A program made the position numbers and the translations under genes. From NCBI GenBank assembly GCA_900543975.1, contig UQTI01000006.1, positions 1 to 63,942 on the forward strand: a stretch of 63,942 bases of DNA, read 5' to 3'. A model generated the notes under the pieces. The model was given only the letters and a program-made list of their open reading frames with translations. It did no database searches and had not been told where the DNA came from. This document shows positions 25,365-34,543 of the stretch, in pieces. Source of the DNA: an uncultured Prevotella sp. (GTDB lineage Bacteria > Bacteroidota > Bacteroidia > Bacteroidales > Bacteroidaceae). The number at the start of each line of letters is the position of its first letter. Position 1 is the first letter of the stretch.

Positions 25365-25545
25365 GATTGGTGCAAAAAAAAGCCCAAGTGGTCACTTGCC
25401 ACTTCTATGCACGGTTCGTTACATCCATGCCGCCCTCGTATAAGCGGACGCATGTGCAACCTACAGAGAAGCGCAGCATGTCCCAGCCACTCACAACCCA
25501 TAAACCCGCCACCTTTGTTTGGTGGCTAAAATCAAGATAAAAAAA
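25365..25545 (+). promoter_or_regulatory. thrA 5' leader with stem-loops
   Basis: The leader contains a stem-loop AAGTGG...CCACTT (25386-25404) and a second, GCCACC...GGTGGC (25508-25526), ending 19 bp before the thrA ATG. GTGG of the first could alternatively pair with CCAC of the second. A 37-codon open frame (25427-25540) with five Thr codons, including a TT pair and an AT pair near its end, runs through the second stem. This may be an attenuator, but there is no T-run after the hairpin, so it is only a candidate. Confidence 0.35.
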
Positions 25546-27981
25546 ATGAAAGTATTAAAGTTTGGCGGAACATCTGTAGGTTCCGTGAAGAGTATTCTTA
25601 GTCTTAAAAACATTGTGGAGAACGAGGCAAAGAGCCAACCAATCATTGTCGTCGTTAGTGCGCTCGGTGGAATTACCGACAAACTGCTTGCAACATCGCA
25701 GCTCGCCCTCAAGGGAGACGAGAGCTGGAAGGACGAGTTTCAAGCCATGGTGGAGCGCCACCACAAGATGATAGACACTATCATCACCAATCCCCGTCAA
25801 CGAGAAGATTTATTTAATAAGGTGGACGCACTGCTGGAGCAGCTGCGCAGCATCTACTTTGGTGTGTTCCTCATCCATGACCTCAGCGAGAAGACACAAG
25901 ATGCCATCGTGAGCTACGGTGAGCGTCTCAGTTCGCTCATTGTCGCCACCCTGGTGAAGGGAGCCAAGTGGATGGATTCGCGCGAGTTTATCAAGACCGT
26001 GCAGAAGAACAACAAGCATGTGCTTGAGGCAGAGCTTACCAACAAGCTGGTGCGCAAAGCCTTTGCCGACCTTGCACACATCACGCTTGTGCCTGGTTTC
26101 ATCAGCCGCGATGCCGCCACCGACGAGGTGACCAATCTCGGTCGTGGCGGAAGCGACTACACCGCCGCCATCATTGCAGCAGCCCTCGATGCCGACGTGC
26201 TGGAGATATGGACCGACGTCGACGGCTTCATGACCGCCGACCCGCGCGTCATCAAAACCGCCTACACCATCAACGAGCTGAGCTTCATCGAAGCAATGGA
26301 GCTTTGCAACTTTGGTGCGAAGGTCATCTATCCGCCGACCATCTATCCCGTTTGCGTGAAGAATATTCCCATCCGCGTGAAGAACACCTTCAATCCGCAG
26401 AACCCAGGTACAATCATTAAAGACAGAATAGACAACGACCGCAAGCCCATCAAGGGCATATCGAGCATCAACGGCACAGCCCTCATAACCGTGACGGGTC
26501 TGTCGATGGTGGGTGTCATCGGTGTGAACCGCCGCATCTTCACCGCTCTTGCCGACAAGGGCATAAGCGTGTTCATGGTGTCACAGGCATCGTCAGAAAA
26601 CTCAACCTCTATCGGTGTGCGCGAAGCCGATGCCGACATCGCCGTGCGCGTGCTCAACGAGGAGTTTGCCAAGGAGATAGAGATGGGCGCCATGTTCCCC
26701 ATGTTCGCCGAGAGCGGTCTTGCCACCATCGCCGTGGTAGGCGAGAACATGAAGCACACGCCAGGCATCGCCGGAAAGCTGTTCGGCACATTGGGCCGTA
26801 GCGGCATCAGCGTCATTGCCTGTGCTCAGGGTGCATCAGAGACCAACATCTCGTTTGTTGTAGACAGCAAGTTCCTGCGCAAGGCTCTTAACGTGCTTCA
26901 CGACTCGTTCTTCCTGTCCGAATATAAGGTTCTCAACCTCTTCATCTGCGGTGTGGGCACCGTGGGCGGCAAGCTCATCGAGCAAATAAAGAAGCAGTAT
27001 GAGGAGCTTAAACAGAACAGCAAACTGAAGCTTAACGTTGTGGGCATAGCCTCTTCGAAGAAGGCCATCTTCAGCCGCGACGGCTTAAACCTCGACACCT
27101 ATAAAGAGGAGCTTGAGGCAGCAGAGCCCAGCAACAACGCGAAGCTCATGGAAGAGGTCATCGGCATGAACATCTTCAACAGCGTGTTTGTCGACTGCAC
27201 GGCAAGCCGCGACGTGGCCGACATGTACCAGTCGTTGCTGGAGCACAACATCTCGGTCATTGCCGCCAACAAGATTGCTGCATCAAGCAATTACGACAGC
27301 TACATGCACCTTAAGCGCACCGCCCTGGAGCGCGGTGTCAAGTTCCGCTTCGAGACCAACGTAGGAGCAGGTCTGCCCATCATCGGCACCATCAACGACC
27401 TTCGCAACTCGGGCGACACCATTCTCAAGATTGAAGCCGTGCTCAGCGGCACGCTCAACTACATTTTCAACATGCTCTCTGCCGACGTGCCCTTCTCCAA
27501 GGCTGTACACATGGCACAGGAGCAAGGCTACAGCGAGCCCGACCCACGCATCGACCTGAGCGGCATGGACGTGGTGCGCAAGCTTGTCATCCTCACCCGC
27601 GAGGCAGGCTACAAGGTAGAGCAAGACGATGTGGAGAAGCATCTCTTCGTGCCCGACAATTTCTTTGAAGGCTCACTCGACGAGTTCTGGAGCCATCTGC
27701 CCGAGCTCGATGCCGACTTTGAGAGCCGCCGCAAGGCTCTTGAGGCAGAGGGAAAGCGCCTGCGTTTCGTTGCCACCATGGATCACGGCAAGACCAGCGT
27801 GTCGCTCAAGGAGGTTGACAACACCCATCCGTTCTACAACCTTGAGGGCAGCACCAACATCGTGATGCTTTCGACAGAGCGTTACAAGGAGTACCCCATG
27901 CTCATCCAGGGCTATGGTGCCGGCGCCAGCGTTACTGCTGCCGGCGTGTTTGCCAACATCATGTCTATCGCAAACATCTAA
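25546..27981 (+). CDS. thrA: Bifunctional aspartokinase / homoserine dehydrogenase
   Basis: This 811-residue fusion makes homoserine from aspartate in two non-adjacent steps. The aspartokinase domain begins KFGGTSVGS (residues 4-12) and has GRGGSDYTAA (about 203). Two ACT domains (about 310-460) should give threonine feedback control. The homoserine dehydrogenase part starts at FICGVGTVGGKL (about 466) and includes AANKIAAS (about 583) and LSGTLNYIFN (about 643). The ATG at 25546 is chosen since KVLKFGG is the universal start; a frame starting at 25519 adds nine lysine-rich residues from the leader. It is the first gene of thrA - mutase-like kinase - thrC. Confidence 0.96.
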   Translation: MKVLKFGGTSVGSVKSILSLKNIVENEAKSQPIIVVVSALGGITDKLLATSQLALKGDESWKDEFQAMVERHHKMIDTIITNPRQREDLFNKVDALLEQLRSIYFGVFLIHDLSEKTQDAIVSYGERLSSLIVATLVKGAKWMDSREFIKTVQKNNKHVLEAELTNKLVRKAFADLAHITLVPGFISRDAATDEVTNLGRGGSDYTAAIIAAALDADVLEIWTDVDGFMTADPRVIKTAYTINELSFIEAMELCNFGAKVIYPPTIYPVCVKNIPIRVKNTFNPQNPGTIIKDRIDNDRKPIKGISSINGTALITVTGLSMVGVIGVNRRIFTALADKGISVFMVSQASSENSTSIGVREADADIAVRVLNEEFAKEIEMGAMFPMFAESGLATIAVVGENMKHTPGIAGKLFGTLGRSGISVIACAQGASETNISFVVDSKFLRKALNVLHDSFFLSEYKVLNLFICGVGTVGGKLIEQIKKQYEELKQNSKLKLNVVGIASSKKAIFSRDGLNLDTYKEELEAAEPSNNAKLMEEVIGMNIFNSVFVDCTASRDVADMYQSLLEHNISVIAANKIAASSNYDSYMHLKRTALERGVKFRFETNVGAGLPIIGTINDLRNSGDTILKIEAVLSGTLNYIFNMLSADVPFSKAVHMAQEQGYSEPDPRIDLSGMDVVRKLVILTREAGYKVEQDDVEKHLFVPDNFFEGSLDEFWSHLPELDADFESRRKALEAEGKRLRFVATMDHGKTSVSLKEVDNTHPFYNLEGSTNIVMLSTERYKEYPMLIQGYGAGASVTAAGVFANIMSIANI

Positions 27982-28001
27982 TGTTGAAAAAGTAGAAGAC
28001 G

Positions 28002-29294
28002 ATGAAACACATCATTATATTAGGCGACGGCATGGCAGACCACGCTGTCGCACGATTGGGCGGCAAAACACTTCTTCAATATGCCCACACCCCATACATG
28101 GATCTTCTTGCACGCGAGGGACGCTGCGGCCGCATGGTGACGGTGCCCGAGGGCTTTCACCCAGGCAGCGAGGTTGCCAACACCGCAATTCTCGGCTACG
28201 ACCTCAACAAGGTCTATGAAGGCCGCGGACCGCTTGAGGCAGCATCGATAGGCTACGAGATGCAACCAGACGACTTTGCCATGCGTTGCAACATCATAAC
28301 TCTTGCCGACGGACGCATAAAGAACCACCACGGCGGACACTTGAAAACAGAAGACGGCGACACGCTCATCAAATATCTTGACGAGAAGCTGGGCAATGAA
28401 AACATCAAGTTCATCACAGGCATTCAGTATCGCCACCTGCTCATCATAAAGAACGGCAACAAGCACATTGAGTGTGCTCCGCCTCACGACCATCCCAACG
28501 AGGAGTGGCGACCGCTGCTCGTAAAACCCGAAGAGGGCTGGGCCAACAAGAAAGACGGTGACCGCATGACGGCACAAGAGACAGCAGACCTGATCAACGA
28601 CCTCATTCTGAAGTCGCAGAAGCTGCTGGCTGAACACCCGTTCAACCGCGAGCGCGAGGCACAAGGCAAGGACACAGCCAACAGCATCTGGCCGTGGAGC
28701 GGTGGCTACCGCCCGTCCATGCAGACCCTGCCGGAGATGTTCCAACAGATAAAGAACGGCGACGTTATTTCTGCCGTTGATCTCATCAGAGGAATAGGCC
28801 ACTATGCCGGACTGAAGAACATCATCGTTGAAGGTGCCACCGGACTGGCCGACACCAACTATGAAGGCAAGACAGCAGCAGCCCTCGAAGCTCTTCGTCA
28901 CGACGACTTCGTGTTCCTGCATGTGGAGGCGAGCGACGAGGCAGGCCACGATGGCGACCTCGACCTAAAGCTCAAGACCATCGAGAACCTCGACCACCGT
29001 ATGGTGGGTCCCATCTATGAAGAGGTGAAGACGTGGGACGAGCCGGTGTGCATTGCCTTGATGCCAGACCATCCCACTCCCGTTGAGATCAGAACCCACC
29101 TCAGCGAGCCTGTGCCCTTCGCCATCTGGTATAAAGGCATTGAGCCCGACAGCGTGCAACAGTATGACGAGGTGAGCTGTGTGAACGGCAGCTTCGGACT
29201 GCTTAAGCTTCAGGAGTTTATGAGGACGTTCTTAAAGCCCCACCCCCGCGCCGCGCAAAGCGCGGCTTCCCCCTCCCCTTATGGAGGGGAGTAG
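28002..29294 (+). CDS. Phosphoglycerate-mutase-like protein, probable homoserine kinase
   Basis: This 430-residue alkaline-phosphatase-superfamily protein (cofactor-independent phosphoglycerate mutase, archaeal type, COG3635) has metal ligands in LGDGMAD (D9, D13) and the nucleophile-like serine in PGSEVANTAILGYD (S56), with a C-terminal metal site in SDEAGHDGD (about 311). It lies 20 bp after thrA and before thrC, where a homoserine kinase is needed and no GHMP-type thrB is present. I recall that related proteins serve as homoserine kinase in Bacteroides; here that is inferred from context. The last residues (about 412-430, HPRAAQSAASPSPYGGE) are encoded by a REP-like GC-rich element and probably extend an older C terminus. 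Confidence 0.85.
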   Translation: MKHIIILGDGMADHAVARLGGKTLLQYAHTPYMDLLAREGRCGRMVTVPEGFHPGSEVANTAILGYDLNKVYEGRGPLEAASIGYEMQPDDFAMRCNIITLADGRIKNHHGGHLKTEDGDTLIKYLDEKLGNENIKFITGIQYRHLLIIKNGNKHIECAPPHDHPNEEWRPLLVKPEEGWANKKDGDRMTAQETADLINDLILKSQKLLAEHPFNREREAQGKDTANSIWPWSGGYRPSMQTLPEMFQQIKNGDVISAVDLIRGIGHYAGLKNIIVEGATGLADTNYEGKTAAALEALRHDDFVFLHVEASDEAGHDGDLDLKLKTIENLDHRMVGPIYEEVKTWDEPVCIALMPDHPTPVEIRTHLSEPVPFAIWYKGIEPDSVQQYDEVSCVNGSFGLLKLQEFMRTFLKPHPRAAQSAASPSPYGGE

Positions 29295-29296
29295 AT
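29236..29296. repeat. REP-like GC-rich element, left copy
   Basis: GCCCCACCCCC, then a GCGC-rich hairpin (GCCGCGC...GCGCGGC), then CCCCCTCCCCTTATGGAGGGG. It is an inverted relative of 29418-29475 and overlaps the 3' end and stop codon of the mutase-like gene. Confidence 0.85.
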
Positions 29297-29332
29297 AGCT
29301 GGAGCTAAAGGGAGTAGATAGCTGGAGCTAAA
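29290..29332. repeat. 23-bp direct repeat after the mutase-like gene
   Basis: AGTAGATAGCTGGAGCTAAA occurs exactly at 29290-29309 and 29313-29332. Confidence 0.9.
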
Positions 29333-29417
29333 AGAACTCATTATAAAAACATACCAAAATATCAAAAAAGATTAAATAACAAAATAAAAACAACCCGCCG
29401 CCAATTTGCAAAAGCAC

Positions 29418-29475
29418 TTCACTCCCCGCCCTAAGGGGAGGGGAAAAGCCGCATTTGCGGCTTGGGGGTGGGGCT
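29418..29475. repeat. REP-like GC-rich element, right copy (inverted)
   Basis: CACTCCCCGCCCTAAGGGGAGG, then a hairpin GCCGCATTTGCGGC, then TTGGGGGTGGGGCTC. It is inverted relative to 29236-29296 and stops 6 bp before the thrC ATG, replacing any Shine-Dalgarno sequence. Confidence 0.85.
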
Positions 29476-29481
29476 CTAATT

Positions 29482-30783
29482 ATGAAATATTACAGCACCA
29501 ACCATAAAGCCCCTCTGGCATCGCTGCACGAAGCAGTGGTGCGCGGACTGGCACCCGACCGTGGCCTTTACATGCCTGAGCGCATTAACCGTTTGCCACA
29601 AGAGTTTTTTGACAACATCGACAAGCTCTCTTTCCAAGAGATTGCTTACAACGTGGCACAAGCTTTCTTCGGCGAAGATGTAGAGCCTGAAGCGTTGAAA
29701 AAGATTGTGTATGACACGCTGGCCTTCGACTGTCCCATCGTGGAGGTGGAGCCCAACATCTACAGTCTGGAGTTGTTCCACGGTCCCACCCTGGCCTTCA
29801 AGGATGTAGGCGCACGCTTCATGGCTCGCCTCCTTCAATATTTTATCCGTCAGGAAGGCAAGGAGCAGGTCAACGTGCTCGTGGCAACAAGCGGCGACAC
29901 AGGCTCTGCCGTGGCCAACGGCTTCCTTGGCGTAGACGGCATTCATGTGTATGTGCTCTACCCCAAAGGCAAGGTCAGCAAGATTCAGGAGAGCCAGTTT
30001 ACAACGCTCGGCCAGAACATCACAGCCATCGAGGTAGACGGTGTGTTCGACGATTGCCAGCGTCTGGTCAAGTCGGCCTTCATGGACGACGAGCTGTGTC
30101 ACCACATGAAGCTCACATCGGCCAACTCTATAAATGTTGCACGCTTCCTCCCGCAAGCGTTCTATTATTTCTATGCCTACGCCCAGCTCAAGCGCTTGGG
30201 CAAGGAGAACGACTATGTGATCTGTGTGCCGAGCGGCAACTTCGGCAACATCACCGCAGCCATCTTTGGACAGAAGATGGGTCTGCCCGTGAAGCGTTTC
30301 ATCGCTGCCAACAACGCCAATGACATCGTGTACAAATATCTGCAGACGGGCAAGTATGAGCCTTGCGCCAGCAAGCAGACCATCGCCAACGCCATGGATG
30401 TGGGCGACCCCAGCAACTTTGCACGCATCTACGACCTCTTCAATGGCAGCTACGAGCAGATCGTTGCTATCATGAGCGGCTCCACCTACAGCGACGAGCA
30501 GATACGCAAGGCCATGAAAGCCTGTCACGACACCACAGGCTACATTCTCGACCCCCACGGTGCCTGCGGCTACGAGGCTCTGAAGGAACAGCTCCAGCCT
30601 GGCGAGCACGGCGTGTTTGGCGAGACAGCCCACCCTGCCAAGTTTAAGAACGTGGTAGAGGATGCCATCGGCGCAGAGGTGCAGATACCTGAGCGTCTCG
30701 CTGCCTTCATGAAAGGCACAAAGCAGAGCGTGGAGATGTCGAAGGAGTTTGACGACTTCAAGGCATTCCTCATGAAGCAATAA
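29482..30783 (+). CDS. thrC: Threonine synthase
   Basis: This 433-residue PLP enzyme converts O-phosphohomoserine to threonine. The PLP lysine is K107 in GPTLAFKDVGARF; the phosphate-binding loop is in VATSGDTGSAVANGF (about 136-150). The N-terminal KYYSTNHKAPLASLHEAV is typical of the long bacterial threonine synthases. The ATG at 29482 is chosen; an upstream in-frame ATG at 29455 would translate the REP-like repeat. No Shine-Dalgarno is visible because that repeat ends 6 bp upstream. It is the last gene of the threonine operon and is followed by a strong terminator. Confidence 0.96.
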   Translation: MKYYSTNHKAPLASLHEAVVRGLAPDRGLYMPERINRLPQEFFDNIDKLSFQEIAYNVAQAFFGEDVEPEALKKIVYDTLAFDCPIVEVEPNIYSLELFHGPTLAFKDVGARFMARLLQYFIRQEGKEQVNVLVATSGDTGSAVANGFLGVDGIHVYVLYPKGKVSKIQESQFTTLGQNITAIEVDGVFDDCQRLVKSAFMDDELCHHMKLTSANSINVARFLPQAFYYFYAYAQLKRLGKENDYVICVPSGNFGNITAAIFGQKMGLPVKRFIAANNANDIVYKYLQTGKYEPCASKQTIANAMDVGDPSNFARIYDLFNGSYEQIVAIMSGSTYSDEQIRKAMKACHDTTGYILDPHGACGYEALKEQLQPGEHGVFGETAHPAKFKNVVEDAIGAEVQIPERLAAFMKGTKQSVEMSKEFDDFKAFLMKQ

Positions 30784-30826
30784 TCGCAACAATCGCATCA
30801 ACCGATGCACCCATAGCTTAACAATG

Positions 30827-30874
30827 AAGCCCGACAGGACACAATCGAAAAAAATTGTCTTGTCGGGCTTTTAT
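30827..30874 (+). terminator. Rho-independent terminator of the threonine operon
   Basis: AAGCCCGACA (30827-30836) pairs with TGTCGGGCTT (30861-30870), extended by weaker pairs, and is followed by TTATTATT. Confidence 0.9.
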
Positions 30875-30951
30875 TATTGTACAAAACGCCCAAACACACG
30901 AAAAAAATATAGAAAACGGAGAAATAATTAGTTATCTATCAAAATTTTATC

Positions 30952-30959
30952 TAAATTTG
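30952..30959 (+). promoter_or_regulatory. Kinase-cluster promoter -7 element
   Basis: TAAATTTG is an exact -7 match about 78 bp before the kinase start codon; the -33 region is AT-rich without a clear TTTG. Confidence 0.55.
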
Positions 30960-31036
30960 CATTTAGAGTAAGCTAACCCTATTATTCACCGACGAACAAA
31001 CGTCAACAATTTAAGAACAAACGAAAAACCTTCAAT

Positions 31037-34000
31037 ATGCCACCAACCAACAAACCAAACACAGGAACAGCCGTGCCACCGACAGGAACAGCCGTGCCGC
31101 CAACAGGAACAGCCGTGCCACCGACAGGAACAGCCGTGCCACCGACAGGAACAGCCGTGCCGCCGACGGGAACAGCCGTGCCACCGACGGGAACAGCCGT
31201 GCCACCGACAGGAACAGCCGTGCCGCCGACAGGAGGAGCTGCGCCCAGCGGTCAGCAGCGTGCAGGAAAAGCGCCCGCCACCCCACCAGCGTTCAACGAC
31301 ATAACGCTTGTGGGTCAGGGACAGACGCTCGGGGTGAAATACACATTCAAGCAGATGTTGTCAAAAAACTCGGGCGAAGCCTTCGTCTTCCTCGTAAGCA
31401 ACAACAACACGTCATTTGTCTTGAAGCTTTACAAGCCCCACCATCACCCCAACCACGACGTGCTGGAAACGCTCACCCGCGTGAGGAGCGACTACAGTCC
31501 GCTCATCAACGTCTATGCCCACGGCGTGTGGACAGACCCCACGACCCATTGGCCTTACGACTTTGAGGTGATGCAACATTGCACGGGCGGCTCGCTTGCC
31601 GACGTGAGCTTCAAAGGCAAAGAGAAAGAGCTGGCCAAGGTGGCGGTGGAGATGGCAGCAGCCATCGACTTCTGCCACAAGCATAACATCTTGCACCGCG
31701 ACATCAAACCCGCCAACTTCCTTTACACCGACAAGAGCAGACAGCGCATAGCCCTTGCCGACTTCGGCATAGCCATGACAACCGACAGCAACGGCAGCCT
31801 GAAGGCCGACGACAACCGGAGGGCCATAGACGAGGCACGCACCGTCATATACGCCGCGCCGGAGATGTATTATCGCACGATGCATGGCTTCAGCCCCAAC
31901 GTCTCTTACAAGAGCGACTTCTACTCGCTCGGCCTCACCCTGATGGCCCTGTGGATGGGCGAAGGCACGTTCACCGCCGACGAAAGCAAGCTGGTGACGA
32001 TGAAGAACAGCAACACCCTCGTCTACCCCTCACCCAAGGAGATGTCAACACACATGCTCTCCCTCCTCATGGCCCTCACACGCTGCGACCCCAACGAGAG
32101 AGCTGCCATGCCCGAGATTGTGCGTTGGGTCAAAGGCGAGGACATCTTTGATGTGCCTGACGACGGTGAAGCGAAGCTGTCAAGGTTTCGCGTGCCGTTC
32201 AACGTGAAAGACGGCCTGGTGGCAACAACCCCTCAGGAGCTGGCACAGATGATGGGCAGCCACCCCGACCTGGCAAAACGCTATCTCTACCAAGACCAGA
32301 TAGGCAAGTGGCTGAAAGAGTTTGAGATGTTCCCGGAGGCATCGGCCATTGAAGACATCACAGAGCGCCTGTTTGCCAAGGACAAGGACGGCGGACTGTA
32401 TGCCGCCCGTCTGGTGCTTGACCCCCAGACCCCCTACATAGGTCTTGACGGCAACGTTGTGACCATAGACGGTGTCGGCAAAGAGCTGTTCAAGCATGAG
32501 GAAGAATATGGCAGTTTGCTCGAGAACGAGAATCACCCGTTGTGGATGTTCATCTACGCCAACATCGACAAGAACAGCATCGAGACAACCCCCGATTACA
32601 TCCAGAGCTCAGCCTGTGGTGTGCCTTGTCTTGCCTATGAGCTGGACCCCTCGTTGCCCTTCGAGCTTGGAGAAGAGGGCCATTACAAATATTTCAAGTC
32701 GGTGGATGACATCATTAACGGCATGCGCAACTGGACGATCGACGACAACGAGATACGCTTCTTCACCTACGCCGACTTCGACTCGTGGCTGAAACAAAAA
32801 GACCCGGCACGCCACATGCTTATAAAAGAGAGGTGCAAGAAGCTGCCGTTCACCGACGAAGACGGCGACGTTGTCGGAGACGACAGCACCCACTATTTCA
32901 TCTGCGGAATGGTGACCCTCTTCACCTTGGCTTACGATTGCGGCTACGACTTCAGGACCATCGCCGACAACAAGTCGAAGGTGGTGTCGCTTGCCGACAT
33001 CGCCAACACCATCATGGACGAGGTAGCCGGCAACACCAACTACAGCAAATTCACAAATCAGCTTGACGATGTAGAGACGTTCCACCGCTCACGCCTCTAC
33101 GCCTATCTTTTGGCAAGGGAGAAATATACGGGCAAGATAAGCTACATCGATTATTGCATAAACTTCGGCGGCGAAAACGCCAAGCGTTACGGCCCATACA
33201 ACAAACGCATAGCTGCCATGAAGGTGGCAACAAGTTTTATGGGCCGCGTGCCGGAGCTGCGTTTCGAATATAAGCAGAAGGTTTACAAAGACAAGGACAG
33301 CGTAGCCCAAGACACAGACATGAGCATGCTGACCGATCAGCAGACAACGGTTCTTGCCGACTGGCTCACGCTCTTCTTTGCCGAGAACCCGTATGAAAAC
33401 TATAAGAAGCGGTCCTACTATGACCTCACCACCGACTATTTCGAGTTTCTCAGGCTCCACCTCCCTCAATGTAGCTACGTCAAGCGCATAGCCAACGAGG
33501 AGAGCATCATAGAGAAGAGCCGCCGAAACTGCAACTTGGCGTGGGGACGCCTCCACGTCATCAGAGGCATCATCATCGGCGTGTGCATCGTGCCGCTGGT
33601 GTTGCTCAACGTGTTGTTGGTGGTGCTGTCCATAAGTGCAGGAACCGAGTTTTTCACAAACATGATGACCTCGGTGGGCAGCACGCTTGGATGGATCTTC
33701 GCCATCATTGTCGCCCTCTACATCATGGCCGACACATCGGTCATAGGCGGCGCCATCGTCGGCGCCATCGTCTATTTCGCCGTCAATTGGATCTGCACAA
33801 AGATAGGCTTCCTCGTGCCGTGGCTGGGCGTGGGCACGCTGATCTTGCTCACATGGAAAGCGGTGTCGACAATGAACTTCGCACGCCGCCCCCGCTTCGC
33901 CGACCCCAACTTCGGGTTCGGCGAGCAAGAGGCGACACAACGTCACCTCATAGCCAAGGCGTTCGGATGCTACGGCAAGCTGCTTCCCAACGCGCCCCAC

Positions 34001-34543
34001 AACTATCCGTGCAACGTCTACGAGGAGAGCCGCGATTATGCCAACCAACTGGTTCGCCCACTGTGGAAAAAGGCTGCAAAGCTCATCGGTCTGACCGTCA
34101 TCACAGTGGGGCTTTGCCTGTATGTGGGAACGGGCATAGCCAACAACAAGTATGGCAACACGTCCGCAAAGACCGTGACCGAGATGCGCAACCTGTTGCC
34201 AGGCACATGGGAGGGAACGATGGGCAAGACCAAAGCAACGTTCACGCTCAAGCCATCTCCTGTCTCTGAACAGCACATCACGGGCAAGGTGATACTCTAC
34301 TATCGCAAGCCCATAAAGCAGACCGTGGTGGCTGACGGCAACCGTTACGACATAAAGAGCAAGAAGATTACGCTCGTTGTGGTGGAGAAAAACAAGGAAA
34401 ACCCACACAAGCGATACGTCTTGACGCTCAACAACGGGAGCGACAACGCAGCCACGATGACGGGCACATACACAAACGAGACAAACGGCAACAGACAAGA
34501 GATAAAGTTGACAAAAACGGAAGAAAACAGTTCTCAAAAATGA
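31037..34543 (+). CDS. Membrane Ser/Thr protein kinase with periplasmic C-terminal domain
   Basis: This 1168-residue protein starts with eight copies of GTAVPPT (residues 10-65), then a Hanks-type kinase domain (about 90-380): ATP lysine K130 (FVLKLYKP), catalytic loop HRDIKPANF (H220-D222), DFG at 242-244 and YAAPEMYY. A long mostly helical cytoplasmic region (about 390-830) resembles no domain I recognise. Around 840-945 lie three to four membrane segments and another at about 1016-1034 (LIGLTVITVGLCLYVGTGIA), followed by a C-terminal beta-rich domain (GTWEGTMGKTKATFTL onward, about 1055-1160), probably periplasmic. It heads a cluster with zinc-ribbon, AAA+, FHA and PP2C proteins and would be its sensor kinase. 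All catalytic residues are intact. Confidence 0.9.
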   Translation: MPPTNKPNTGTAVPPTGTAVPPTGTAVPPTGTAVPPTGTAVPPTGTAVPPTGTAVPPTGTAVPPTGGAAPSGQQRAGKAPATPPAFNDITLVGQGQTLGVKYTFKQMLSKNSGEAFVFLVSNNNTSFVLKLYKPHHHPNHDVLETLTRVRSDYSPLINVYAHGVWTDPTTHWPYDFEVMQHCTGGSLADVSFKGKEKELAKVAVEMAAAIDFCHKHNILHRDIKPANFLYTDKSRQRIALADFGIAMTTDSNGSLKADDNRRAIDEARTVIYAAPEMYYRTMHGFSPNVSYKSDFYSLGLTLMALWMGEGTFTADESKLVTMKNSNTLVYPSPKEMSTHMLSLLMALTRCDPNERAAMPEIVRWVKGEDIFDVPDDGEAKLSRFRVPFNVKDGLVATTPQELAQMMGSHPDLAKRYLYQDQIGKWLKEFEMFPEASAIEDITERLFAKDKDGGLYAARLVLDPQTPYIGLDGNVVTIDGVGKELFKHEEEYGSLLENENHPLWMFIYANIDKNSIETTPDYIQSSACGVPCLAYELDPSLPFELGEEGHYKYFKSVDDIINGMRNWTIDDNEIRFFTYADFDSWLKQKDPARHMLIKERCKKLPFTDEDGDVVGDDSTHYFICGMVTLFTLAYDCGYDFRTIADNKSKVVSLADIANTIMDEVAGNTNYSKFTNQLDDVETFHRSRLYAYLLAREKYTGKISYIDYCINFGGENAKRYGPYNKRIAAMKVATSFMGRVPELRFEYKQKVYKDKDSVAQDTDMSMLTDQQTTVLADWLTLFFAENPYENYKKRSYYDLTTDYFEFLRLHLPQCSYVKRIANEESIIEKSRRNCNLAWGRLHVIRGIIIGVCIVPLVLLNVLLVVLSISAGTEFFTNMMTSVGSTLGWIFAIIVALYIMADTSVIGGAIVGAIVYFAVNWICTKIGFLVPWLGVGTLILLTWKAVSTMNFARRPRFADPNFGFGEQEATQRHLIAKAFGCYGKLLPNAPHNYPCNVYEESRDYANQLVRPLWKKAAKLIGLTVITVGLCLYVGTGIANNKYGNTSAKTVTEMRNLLPGTWEGTMGKTKATFTLKPSPVSEQHITGKVILYYRKPIKQTVVADGNRYDIKSKKITLVVVEKNKENPHKRYVLTLNNGSDNAATMTGTYTNETNGNRQEIKLTKTEENSSQK
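31064..31231. repeat. 21-bp in-frame tandem repeat x 8 in the kinase gene
   Basis: Eight units of GGAACAGCCGTGCCACCGAC(A) differ only at silent third positions (CCA/CCG, ACA/ACG), each encoding GTAVPPT. Near identity suggests recent expansion and likely length variation among strains. Confidence 0.97.

Noticed and set aside
29476..30810. 444-codon minus-strand open frame
   Set aside because: It is complementary to thrC in full; composition (His, Leu, Val, Cys) is that of a shadow frame.
31064..31231. CRISPR-like array in the kinase gene
   Set aside because: Units are contiguous, in frame and coding for a regular heptapeptide.
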